Positions 24,921 through 35,929 of a stretch of 64,000 nt of DNA are shown here, piece after piece (position 1 is the first letter of the stretch; every line of letters starts with the position of its first letter). This DNA comes from Plectrocnemia conspersa (lineage: Eukaryota; Arthropoda; Insecta; Trichoptera; Polycentropodidae): NCBI GenBank assembly GCA_009617715.1, contig VTFK01000063.1:682001-746000 (forward strand), read 5' to 3'. Below the pieces are notes generated by a model, which searched no databases, was not told where the DNA came from, and saw only the letters and a list, made by a program, of their open reading frames with translations. The translations under genes and the position numbers were made by a program.

Positions 24921-27410
24921 AGACCGTATTTGGTAATAAGGGAATAAAAATATAAAATTAAAAAAGAAAACTTTAAAATAATCTGTATTTAAGATAGAAT
25001 AACCAAACAATAAATAAAAGTATTTGATAATAGATTTATTTATTAAATAAGTTTATAAAGAACTGTTAAAAATATACGCATTTTTGCGATTCTTTAAAAA
25101 TATATTATAAGCAATTTTCAAGTAACGTCATGTTTTATAGATAAGATAAAGACCATCGCTTTAAATTATTATTATTTGTTTAGCAATAATATTTTGTCCG
25201 AATTCTAAAAATAATATTTTAGCACAACATTTTTTTTTAAAACATGTAGTTATGAAAATTTGACATTACGAAGACAAAACATCTTTGTTATGCTTTATTC
25301 TAAATATGTATGAGCAAAATATTTTTATAAGATCAATGCTTGATTGAAATATTATATTTAATTATTAGTGATTTTAAATAATATAAAATAAATTAAGACG
25401 AGATCTGGTAAATTAAAAAAATAGCTATATTTGTAAGTTAAATTAAATGTCTTAATATTTTTTTCATTATTTAATTTTTTTTGCGTTTAAATTAAATATA
25501 ATAAAATAATTTTTTACTGAAGTTTAATCATTTTTTGCTAAAAAAATAAATAAAAATTCTTGTTAAATCGCTAATTTCATAAGTCGCTTTAGATTTTAAT
25601 ATACACTTTAAATCCCTAATATATTTATGAAATTATAAATTTATTATTTTAGCGTTTTCAATTAAATATGTAACGTGATGAATTTTTTTAAAAAATATTT
25701 TTAAAAAATTTTGGCGATTCAATTTAATTTGGAAATATTGAATTTTTTTAACCTTTTAAACGCCAGAGATTTTTAAGTGTTATTTATATTATTAAGTGTT
25801 ATTTTATAACCTGTTATTTCTCTTCACGCGTCTTTTTTAAAAAATTAAATAAAATACCGGTTTACTGATGAATGAAGTTAGTAAAACAATCGTTAATAAA
25901 TAAAAAAAAATTGTAAATAATTCGTGAACTTGTTTTAAAATGATAATTTGTTTAAATAAATAATTAACAAGTGACTCACTGGTGAGTAGTTAGCGTTTAA
26001 GTGATTTAAGTAAACTATTTAGCAAAAAAACTTTAATTTCATAAGTCGCTTATGTTTTTTTCTATAAGGTATTGATTTGTTTTGTGTTATTTTTTTATAT
26101 TATATTTTAATTGGGTATCGATTTTGTTTTCAACACATATTTTTATTAAACTTAATGTATTAAAAAATATTAAAGTCTTTATAAAATGGTTCTTAAATTT
26201 TTTTACAAATTTAAATTTTAACTATATTTTTTATAAATATATAAAAGAATATAATTGTCTATAAAAAATCTCTTCTAAAATTTTGATTATTTTAATCATT
26301 TATATGAAGTGATTGCTTTATTTTTTTTGCTAAAATTTAGTATTTTATGGTTTTGGTATATATTCTACTTAAATATAACTTTTTTGACACAAAGCTACGT
26401 TTTTTAATTATTTAAAGATTTTTAGCTTTCGACAATTTTATTTTATGGAAATATATAGTTTTGAATATCTAATGTATATATAGACTAAAAATAGTTTAAG
26501 TTATTATTTTACATTTATGGCTAAAAAAAAATTAACAACTCTATATTTTTTTGCTGATAATATTTATGGCATCTGTATTACATTAAGTTAGTCTTATATA
26601 AATGTTTGGGGTCAAATACATACAAAAAGCATTCGTAAAATATCAAATCTGCAGTAAGCATTTGAGTATCAAATAAAACTGTGAGATTTTCTATTAAAAA
26701 ATAAAATTAAAATTAATTAATTAACAAGCTGTTAACCGTCATAAGTTATAGGTATATATAATAATATCAATGATTTGATAATATAAGATGCGATTCATCA
26801 ATAAAAGTTTCACTGATTTAATAAAATATGCTAATAATTACTTTCATAAGTTAAATATATTTAATTAAAACAAAAAAAAATTAAGTTAAAATAAAATATA
26901 TTTAATTTAATTGAAAAATTATATTTAATTAAATTTTTTTTACTAGTAGATATATATTTATACTAGAGAAAATACTCGTTTAGGTTAGGTTTGAGTTTAA
27001 ACAGCAAATAGACGTTTCGTCACTAATAAATTCAGTTTCATAGACATTTTAGAGCAACATTTGATTTTACTAGCAATAATTTTGCTAGTAAAAATATTTA
27101 TTCACTGGTAAACTGTATTTGGATATGATTTCACTAAAATTGCAATGCATATTTTTTACAGAACTAAGCAGAAAAAAACTAATTTTTTTTTTTTTAATAT
27201 TAATATTAAATACTAAAATATCATTACATTATTTTACAGTAAATGTGTTTTATTTTAAAAATATATTTTCACTAGCATACTACTGTTTATGTGAAATCAT
27301 TAAATACAAAAAATTAGATTCAATTTTATATATAAAAGAAAACAGATTTATGACGGCTAATATGATTTACAATACTGTAAAAAGAAAAATTACAAATATC
27401 TGGCAAGATA
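24921..27410. other. AT-rich noncoding stretch with a family B copy near the right end
   Basis: ORFs at 26082-26264 and 27119-27418 are poly-F/I/K/N composition ORFs without motifs; the second begins inside a family B repeat. No gene called. Confidence 0.5.
26970..27140 (+). repeat. dispersed repeat family B, copy 2
   Basis: GGTTAGGTTTGAGTTTAAAC, CAGCAAATAGACGTTTCGTC and, later, GGATATGATTTCACTAAAA match copy 1 in order. The internal GCTAGTAAAAATATTTATTC is also shared. Confidence 0.7.
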
Positions 27411-27640
27411 AAGGATGACTCATCAATAAATTTCGGATGAGTCATAAAAATCTCCAGACAACCTGATCTTTAAAACCTTTGTCAGATTAGATAAATAATA
27501 ACAACCAATATGAGTGTCAGGGAAATTGAAGTAATATACGTTTAACGGACGTAGCACTCACGAGAGTTAACGTCCCAGAGCGCCCGCAGAGATTAAAAAT
27601 CCACAGAGGGTCCGCTGATAATGCTACGTCTTTGACTTTT
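27411..27640. promoter_or_regulatory. small island with two facing AP-1-type sites and a second inverted repeat
   Basis: ATGACTCATC (27415-27424) and GATGAGTCAT (27436-27445) are a perfect 10-bp inverted repeat, each arm holding a consensus TGASTCA site. GACGTAGCA (27548-27556) and TGCTACGTC (27622-27630) form another perfect pair around a CpG-rich core. Confidence 0.45.
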
Positions 27641-27969
27641 TAAAACAAATTAGTAACAAAAAGTCTTACATATATGTACATTATATAAATACCAATTAAA
27701 AAATGGATTTATATTTTTTTATAATTTATTCTTTGACTGTGAATAGTTTTAGTGTATATTTTCGAATTCTGTCTTTTAAATAAAATATTGTCTATAAATC
27801 TAAAAATAATTTAATAAAAAGTTGGGGTCCTTTATAAATGCTAGTTAATTGCAGAACCGTTTCTGCAAATTGCTTTTGCAACAACAAAAAAATGTACATA
27901 TATATATATCTATGTAATAAATAGAAAACATAATATTTTTTTCTAAAAAGCTGATGTAAAATATTCGAT

Positions 27970-28370
27970 TACCCTAACGTTCTTCCCTATTGTCACTATA
28001 ACACGTTACATACACCGATTTACAAACACATGTATATATTAGGTACAAGTGTTTGTAATCGTACAACACTGCCAAAGCTAAGATCTTTCTAGTGTTTACA
28101 GATAGGGCAAATAAAAGCAGGCTATAGCTTGGATTTCTGGTACAGATTAGCGTTGAGTACGCGGAATTAAGCAACTGAAAAGAAGAACAACGAATCGGAA
28201 TCGTTCACAGGTGCTTTCACGGTAAAGAAAAACGACAAGCGCTTCTTGAACTGTCCATCCGACGCCGATGATCAATTATCACGCTTTTAGAAACAGATTC
28301 TCAGTGCGTAATCGAAACCCAGATCGGATTAAGATGGATGACGATAAAAAGCTCAACCTTAGGCAATTTT
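27970..28370. promoter_or_regulatory. noncoding island, candidate enhancer
   Basis: About 400 bp of non-AT-biased sequence (for example CGCTTCTTGAACTGTCCATC, CAGATCGGATTAAGATGGAT). No coding similarity in the overlapping minus ORF. Confidence 0.35.
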
Positions 28371-28549
28371 ACATTTACGATACTTTTTTGTTTAACATTC
28401 TTCGAATGTAATGATATCGATCGAAAACATAATATGTGCACCTGATAGTATATTTATGAATTTTGAAGTATAAAATAATCGTTAAATTAAAGTACGCGGT
28501 AAAAAATATACACGGGAATAGCTTGAGAAGCTTATTATAATATAATATG

Positions 28550-28850
28550 ATACACTTTTTTTGTTGCCATGTCTCGAATAAAGCTCACGGTCCAGTGTAT
28601 GATAAATTGTGCTCTTTTCAGATCAACCATAATCCACCGGCTGTCAATAATTGGTATTGCGGCGAAAGCCCTTAAACATCCTTTAGGATGTTGCTTCGAG
28701 ATCCGATCTTGACTTGGATGTGAATAAATTCAATTCAATTCCGAGAATGAGAAACGCAGTGAATTTTGAACTAAACAAATAACAGTCACGCTTCTCCGAT
28801 CAAAATTCAAACGCCATCACTAAGATGAGACGCAACGAATAAAATCACAC
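28550..28850. promoter_or_regulatory. noncoding island
   Basis: Balanced 300-bp segment including CATCCTTTAGGATG, a perfect 14-bp palindrome, near 28678. No ORF. Confidence 0.3.
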
Positions 28851-29544
28851 TATAAAATATTTATTATTTATATATTGTTCTTTAGAAAAGAATCATTATT
28901 TATACTACAGAAGAACAGTTACTAAAATTGAGCTACTAAAAAATAGTAAAAATTTGATGATATAAAATTTAATATTTTTTAAAGTTTTTATATGAAACAT
29001 ATACTTGCTCAATACATTAACTGATTATTGCATTTATTTTTATTAAAATAAATAGTTTATATAGGTAAATTATAAAAATGTAATTACAATAAAAAGTTTA
29101 TGCAATAACGCTGTCAAATTTAGTACACATTTAAAAATGTTTTTTAAGGTAAAATAACACTATTCAACATTTTTTTGACATAAAAAAATATATAAATTAG
29201 TATATAAAATTATATGCTAATTTTAAAGTTTTTATTAAAGATAATTTTATTTTGCTAAATATATGTTATACAAAATATTAATTAGCATTGTGAAAATCTG
29301 TCAAAACATTTTTTTAGGTAAATATCTCATTTTTTTTAATTCAAGTTTTCAATATAAAAACTTCTTCAAGGTTTAGTTCTAGTTATTTTTTTATTTGAGT
29401 AAGCCATCGAATAAAAAAATAATTAAAGCTTTGAAATTATTTCATATTTTTTTTGTTAAATTTTGTTAATCTAATATTTTTGCGATTATAAGTTTGCTTA
29501 AATTATAGTAAATATTACTAGTAAAATTATATTTTTTTACTAGC

Positions 29545-29640
29545 AAAAATATTCGTTTAAGTTAGGTTTTGGTTTGAACAGCAAATAGATGTTTCGGTAC
29601 TGTCAAATTAAATTTCATAAATATTTAATAACAGTAAACA
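29545..29640 (+). repeat. dispersed repeat family B, copy 3
   Basis: GTTAGGTTTTGGTTTGAACA, CAGCAAATAGATGTTTCGGT and ACTGTCAAATT match the family. Confidence 0.7.
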
Positions 29641-29829
29641 GTTAGTTTAAAAATAAAACTTGATTGCAATATGTAAGTTTACAGACTCAAAAAAATAAAT
29701 ATTTAGCTAACCAAATATTAGAAGATCATCACACTATATATGTATTTAAATTAAAAATATATTTTCACTAGCATAAATATAATTTTTCTTACTGTTTCAT
29801 TAAGATCATATGTAATTACACTTATATGA

Positions 29830-29990
29830 TTTTAAAAATAAATTTGACAGTTGCAAAATGTCTATTTGTTGATTAAACCTAAACCTAACTAAACAATTTA
29901 AGAAAAGTTCAAACACTAAAGTTGTTCTAAAATTTTTATTAGATCAAGTTGCGTTTGAACAGAAAACCTAAGTTTAATCTAAACGAATTC
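29830..29990 (-). repeat. dispersed repeat family B, copy 4 (inverted)
   Basis: Its reverse complement reads GTTAGGTTTAGGTTTAATCA, CAACAAATAGACATTTTGCA, then ACTGTCAAATT. The flank AAACCTAAGTTTAATCTAAA extends the similarity to copy 5. Confidence 0.7.
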
Positions 29991-31059
29991 ATCAAATCTG
30001 TCTTTATCTAATAAAAGTATATAACTATTTAAATATATTTTTAGAACTTTCATTATGTTAGGTTTGGGATATGTATTTATTTTAAATATTACAGTATTTT
30101 ATCAAAATATGTAACGTTACAATTCTGTGAATCTTTGATAATGTGTAAATACACGAACAGATACAGTTTAACTGATACTGAAATTGTAAATCAAATATAT
30201 GATACAGTTTGACTAGCTAAGTTAGAAAAAAATATATTTTTACTAGAAAAATTTAACTTAACTGGTATAATACATTTACTGTAACATAAATATTTTAATA
30301 AATATCTAAGCATATTAAAATAGTAATTTGAAAGTTTTTTAAATATAATAGGAGTAATTTTATGATTGAAAAATAAAAAATGTGTTAAGATTATAATAAG
30401 TATCATAAAAGATTAAAAGGAAAATCATTTTTTTTCATTGATTCAACTATACATTTATTACCAAAATAGTGTTTTTAATAATGAGGAACACATAGATGTA
30501 AAAATCTGAATAAAAAATAGAGACAACCTTGCAAATAATATTAACAATAACACAAATAATACTTTTAGAAATAATGAATTTTAATATAATATTTTTTATT
30601 GCTTTTTTAATAAAAAGTTATTTTGCATTAAAAATCATAATTATATTTGAAAGCCTCAAAAGTATAGTAAAATAAATATTTTAAGGTCATAATATTGCAG
30701 ATTAAATAATAATAATGTAATTAACGTACTTTTAAAATAATACAAATTTTGAATAAAAATTATTAATTTTACAGAAAACGACGATATAAAAAAAAACCAA
30801 GCAAATGTCTGTACAATGAACCCTAAATAAAATAATAGTAGCAAATGATTTATTTAGTCAATACTAAATCATAATAAATATAAAATAGATGTACAATTTT
30901 AATAAATAAATTGAAATAAAAATATATTGTCTGAATATTTGATGTCCTAATAAGTTTCAACAAATTATATATTCTAATTTTATGATTTTTTTATTTTATA
31001 TTCAGAGTTATTATTAATGAATCCGGTTACATTTTAAATACAATTTAATACCAGTGGTA

Positions 31060-31740
31060 AAATGCCTAGAATTATATCACTATCCTCAGTGAACGTCACT
31101 AAACGGTCCATTCATCGTTCAACGAATTTTTTATCCCAACCCCGGACATAATTTCACCTGTCACCCGGTCTCTCGTTCTTTACGAGATAAATTTAATTTT
31201 TGATAGATCACGTAGCAGCGGCTTTGTCAGGGAATGGACTTTTAGAACATCTGGCCGAACGGAGAGGAGTGATCTCACTCTGGGGCATTCGCTTAGGAGC
31301 TCTCGATTTGACTAGGAACAGACAGCTGACATTGGAAACTCTGCGAGGTGATTCAATCTCTCGGGCCCACGGTGACTGGGCAATTTTAGCCAAAGGGGCC
31401 CCCGGGGCCTCCATGATATGCCCCGATCTGTCATTATTTGTTTCAACAGTTCCAATACCTTTCCGGCAACGCTTCGCGGATATATTTTTTATTCTCTCTT
31501 GAGAGATAGATCTCGTTTGCGAAAGAGTTTGCGCAAAATTTAAAATGTAATATTGTTGTCTTTGCTTCGAGTTCGAACTGATTTATATTGTTTCAAATGT
31601 CAAAAACAACATTCTGATACGAAATGGGTTTTGAAATTTCCAATTTTATGGCCTTGGTCTCTATGGGAACTGAGGAAGATTGGCAGAATATCATTTACTG
31701 ACATTACGGTTTAACGACGGATGTTTGATTGAGTAATATA
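31060..31740. promoter_or_regulatory. long GC-rich island, open on both strands; candidate regulatory element or unrecognised exon
   Basis: ORFs of 100 codons (plus, 31200-31502) and 68 codons (minus, 31208-31414) overlap across the same CpG-rich core (GGGGCCCCCGGGGCC lies at 31396-31410). Neither shows a known domain. The plus ORF lacks clear splice sites and is followed by AT-rich DNA. A protein-coding role cannot be excluded from sequence alone. Confidence 0.35.
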
Positions 31741-32389
31741 TAAGACGTAGTATATCTCATTTGAAATGTTATTTATAGAATAAATTGTTCATAGATATAA
31801 TTTTACGTTGCAAATATGTTTATAGCTAAGTATAAATCTAGCTCTTCTATTAGGATATAAATTTAAAGAATAAATCATGCAATGCCTTTTCAGGAACTAT
31901 ATTTAATATTTGCATTATTTTTACATAATACTGAATATTATAAATATTTTTAGTAAAGAAAATGCCAAATTGTAACAAATCTTTTGAGTTTAAAATTAAA
32001 ATATGTCATGAATCTGGTATTATTTTTTTCAAGCAATGATTCTATTATATAAGAAATCTAGTCGTTTAAATCATAAAATAAACTACATATATAAAATTAG
32101 CTCAGAAATTAGAATTTTGTGAATAAGAAATATTTTGATCTATTTAATCGCAGTATTGTGTATTTATTTTACTTTAATTTTAATTTTCTTTTAAGCTTAC
32201 AACTTGTTAAATATATATAATGTATTATAATAAATTAAAATTATATTTAAAAAGATAACCAATACTGAAATTTAAATATATAATTTTATTTATTTAAATA
32301 TAATTTTAATCAAAGAATATAAAAAAAAACTACACGAATATATATTTTTACATACCAATATTGTTTTGGTTTAATTTTTTTCGGATTAT
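31741..32389. other. AT-rich noncoding stretch
   Basis: Nothing recognisable. Confidence 0.45.
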
Positions 32390-34180
32390 ATTAAAAAATC
32401 TTTAATTATTAACTAGAGGACAAAACTCAGCTTTAAATTAGTTAGATATGTTCTATCTATTATACTAAATGAAAAAATATTCATAAAATTAATTAGCGCG
32501 CTTCTTATCTAAATCTTAACTGTTTTTATTTAAAAAATCCCAGATTAAGACCTAGAGTGCAAAATTATTTTATAATATATGATATTATGTTAAATAAAAA
32601 TTCATTTAAAAAAGCAAAGAAGCACGTTTTTTGTCTTAATCTTTACTGTTTTTATTTTTAAAGTTTTTAATTTCCATTTGGAGTGCAAAACCAGCATCAA
32701 ATTGGTTAAGTATGTACTATCTATGATATTAAATAAAATAAAAGTGGATTTAAGAAAACTAATAAGCACCCTTATTGACTTATTCCTCACTGTTTTTATT
32801 CTTAAAATCATTACTAAAAATCTACAGTACAGAACATAGCTTTAAATTATTTCATTAAATTGATTAGTTTAGTATGTGTATAAATTAAATTAGTTTATTA
32901 ATTTAAAAAAAAATATTTTAGAAAATTAATATACATGTTTCTTGTCTGAATCTTTTTTTTTTTAATCCTTAATTACCAATTAGAGTGCAAAATTCAGCAT
33001 TAATTTAGGAAAGTATGTGCTATCTATTATAATAAATCAAAATTTACTTCAGAAAACTAATTTTTTTTTTTTTTGTCAAAATTTCAACTGTATTGATAAA
33101 TTCTTAATTACAACACAAGTGAAAAATTCAGCATAAATTTTGTTATGTATGAGCTATATATTATATTTATTAAAAATGGATTTCAAACTAATCTGTTATT
33201 CAATGATTTTCTTATAGCATAAAAATAAGGAATTTCTGTACAAAAAACTACCATAATATAATATATAACAGTACTAAAAAGCTATATCAATAAACCATTA
33301 CTATATTTATTATGATTCTTAAATTTAAAAAAAATATTGTTTAAATCTTTACTTCTCAAAATTTTCTTAATAATATCTAGAGCCAAAAACTAAACTTAAT
33401 AATAATAAGTTTTATAATATAATTAATAAAAAAGTATTTAAAAAAGTAAGATGTATTCATTTTTAAGTATAAATAATATTAAGCAATAAATAACATTTTT
33501 TTTTTATAAATAACCAAATCAAATACAAAATCTTGCATTATATTATATACTATATACATAATATAACTACAGAAATAGTTCATTACTATAATTAATTTCA
33601 CTCATAAATTTTATAGTATGTACTTGACTAAATCTGTACATGTTTATTTTTTATATTTAAAAATGACAATTTGTTGCTTAAACCTAAACCTAACTTAACG
33701 AATTAAACTAATGAAAATTCAAACACTGCAAAGATTTTTAATTTCACTAGATCAAGTTGGTTTTGAACAGGAAACCTAAACTAACTAGCATAAATCATAT
33801 ATACCAGTACAAAAAAGCTGTAGCAATAAACCATTTCTACATTTATTATTATTCTGAAATCATTAAAAAAATATTGTATAAATCTAGAGTCAAAAACTAA
33901 ACTTAAAATTTATTAGAATGTGCTTTATAATATAATAAATAAAAAAGTAAGATTGATTTATTTTTAAGTATAAATATTCTAATATTCTAAAAACCCTGCA
34001 TTGAATTATGTACATATATATTAGTTCATTACTATAATTAATTTTACTCCGAATTTTCTAAGATGTACATGTCTAAATCTTTACATTTTTATTTTTTTAT
34101 TTAAAAAAAATCCTAAATAAAACTAAAAGCCTATAAATCGTCTCATTTAAAATAATATATATTATAAATCTAAAATCATA
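32390..34180. repeat. degenerate tandem array, ~140-bp unit, with a higher-order duplication
   Basis: The block (T)AGAGTGCAAAA(Y)TCAGC(W)TTAA recurs near 32412, 32552, 32682, 32828, 32978 and 33112, a spacing of 130-150 bp. Each is followed by GTATGTGCTATCTATTATA-like sequence and preceded by CTGTTTTTATT-like sequence. To the right a longer block (from CAGTACTAAAAAGCTATATC at 33269 to TTCATTACTATAATTAATTT at 33579) is repeated at 33805-34044, with a family B copy between. Old, diverged satellite-like DNA. The minus ORF at 32602-32811 is repeat-derived. Confidence 0.8.
33660..33790 (-). repeat. dispersed repeat family B, copy 5 (inverted), inside the tandem array
   Basis: Shares AAACCTAAACCTAACT, GAAAATTCAAACACT-like and CTAGATCAAGTTGSKTTTGA blocks with copy 4. 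It separates the two halves of the higher-order duplication. Confidence 0.7.
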
Positions 34181-34217
34181 TTTAAATCTAGAAATAAGGA
34201 CCAAACTATGTTAAATA

Positions 34218-34858
34218 CACGGTGAGCCAAAAGTCACTTGAAGAATAAGAAGATATGTAACTATATTGTATTTTTATCATTTTTTTAATTATATAAGACA
34301 GAAACTTCTACATGGTAGGAAAGCTTAAAAAATATCTATTTTTATATTTAAAACTTTAAGCACTTTCAATATAGTTACATACAACATGTAATTAGCTTAA
34401 GAATATTGCAAAGCTTATTCTCAAAAACTGTTTTTTTTAAATGGCAATTCAAAAATTAATCTGGAATTGTGAGAGCAGAAAATATAATTTCTGGAAATTA
34501 TTCTGTATTTTGCAACTTGCCTTTTAAAGTTTCATTACTAATTCAACATCTTATAGAATTGCGATTGATTTTAAGTTCCTGATAATGACAACAAAGCGGT
34601 GTTTTTTTTATGTGAATGATTTTTGACTGAAGTTTTATCTAGATAAGCTAGATGAACTTATTAAATATAAATGACGCATATATGCTGGATAAAACTGGAT
34701 AAATGAAGTTAAAATAAACGCCTTGTTTTTATATCATATTTTATCATAATATATTCCCCAAAGTTCTGTTTTTATGATATAAAATAAAAAGGAAATAATA
34801 AATAACTTCAAAATATTATTTTATTTATAAATGGTAATGCGGTTTTTGGCCCACTATA
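34218..34858. mobile_element. 641-bp MITE with TA target duplication (Tc1/mariner-like)
   Basis: The left end CACGGTGAGCCAAAAGTCAC and the reverse-complemented right end TATAGTGGGCCAAAAACCGC form imperfect terminal inverted repeats that share GTGRGCCAAAA. Both sides are bordered by TA (34216-34217 and 34859-34860). There is no internal ORF, so it is nonautonomous. Confidence 0.7.
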
Positions 34859-34959
34859 TACAAGCAATTTAATGCTGAGTACTCTACTGATTTTTATCAC
34901 AGCTCCTTTTAGAGCAAAATATAATTTATACCACTACACAACTTTGTCTAATGAACCTA

Positions 34960-35400
34960 CATTGCAATAACATGAATTTGCATAATGCCACCTAAAAGCC
35001 GTTACTCGCTCTGCGAATACTTCCAAATTTGACTAAAAATAATTTCCCGGACCCGTTTTTCCAGCGCATGTCACGGTAATGTGACACCGGGCTGCATTCT
35101 TACGTCAATGCTCGTTTGCATACGTCTCGCGTCTCGTTAGGGCCCTAGCGGTGCGTACGCGCACCACATATTTAGAAGCTCTGGTGTGTCGTATCAAAAG
35201 AAGCCCGGCCGCCGAACCGGATGTGTAGCGCGTGTCAATGGAGCTGGCCACACGCTAATCCTTCCTTTCTTACGGGCATTCATCTCTTCACACATCATTA
35301 TCGGAGCGATGCAGGAGATGCGTTTTGTATGTATGTATGTACATATGTATGTGACTACTAATTCGCCCTTATATAGCCATAAACCGTTACGCTAAACAAA
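34960..35400. promoter_or_regulatory. GC-rich noncoding island, candidate enhancer or promoter
   Basis: CpG-dense (GTGCGTACGCGCAC at 35151-35164 is nearly palindromic), with a (GTAT)n run around 35327-35352. The 69-codon plus ORF has no domain. Confidence 0.35.
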
Positions 35401-35929
35401 GTTTGTGTACAGTGGTTGTTAAGTATTTTTTTTGTCATTAAAAATATTGTATATAATATAAAAATACGATTATTTATTAATCAAGTGAAAAATACGCATT
35501 GACTGTGAAAAGACTTGTCGCATATATGCGATAAAAGTGCAATAAAACTAGTCTTAACGATTCGCTTTCAATTAAATATATATTGATTGCAGACATGATA
35601 TATAAAAATATGTAAAAAAATAAATCATAATTTTTTCAACCCAAGAACAATTAATGTAATGTATACACTTGGTGTTCTCGTAGGTCTGCCTCTTAATAAT
35701 CTAGTAATTTTTAATTATCTGGATTTTGAACGTGTAGTTGGACCGAAGATAACGTAAAGAGAGAAGCGGTTGCTTTCTCGGTTTTTATAGTTTCTTTCAA
35801 TGGTAGGCGCACTGTGTGAGTTTGGATTGTGTCCCAAATCGAGAAAAGTAGATAAAAGTTTTTGATCAAGTGTTGACGGAAGCTTTCGATTAAAGAAAAG
35901 TGTGTGTGCTATGCATCTGCTTATATACA
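35401..35929. other. noncoding stretch left of the LINE
   Basis: AT-rich to about 35640, then moderately balanced up to the LINE truncation point. An 86-codon minus ORF (35715-35975) runs into the LINE on the wrong strand and is a shadow. Part of this may be a more decayed upstream LINE segment, but no RT motif is visible. Confidence 0.4.

Larger units (their letters stand above)
28851..31059. repeat. AT-rich DNA with family B copies in both orientations
   Basis: Copies at 29545-29640 (plus) and 29830-29990 (minus) face each other. ORFs at 30191-30406 and 30656-30844 are AT-composition ORFs. Confidence 0.5.

Noticed and set aside
26082..27418. F/I/K/N-rich ORFs in AT-rich DNA
   Set aside because: Amino-acid content is set by A/T runs. 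They lie in or next to repeat family B.
26983..30000. GGTTAGGTTTAGGTT-type stretches as interstitial telomeric repeats (TTAGG)n
   Set aside because: Only one to three imperfect units, always in the same place within family B copies.
32390..34180. CRISPR-like array of spaced repeats
   Set aside because: Repeats are ~140 bp, diverged throughout and lack the repeat-spacer pattern. The context is an insect genome.
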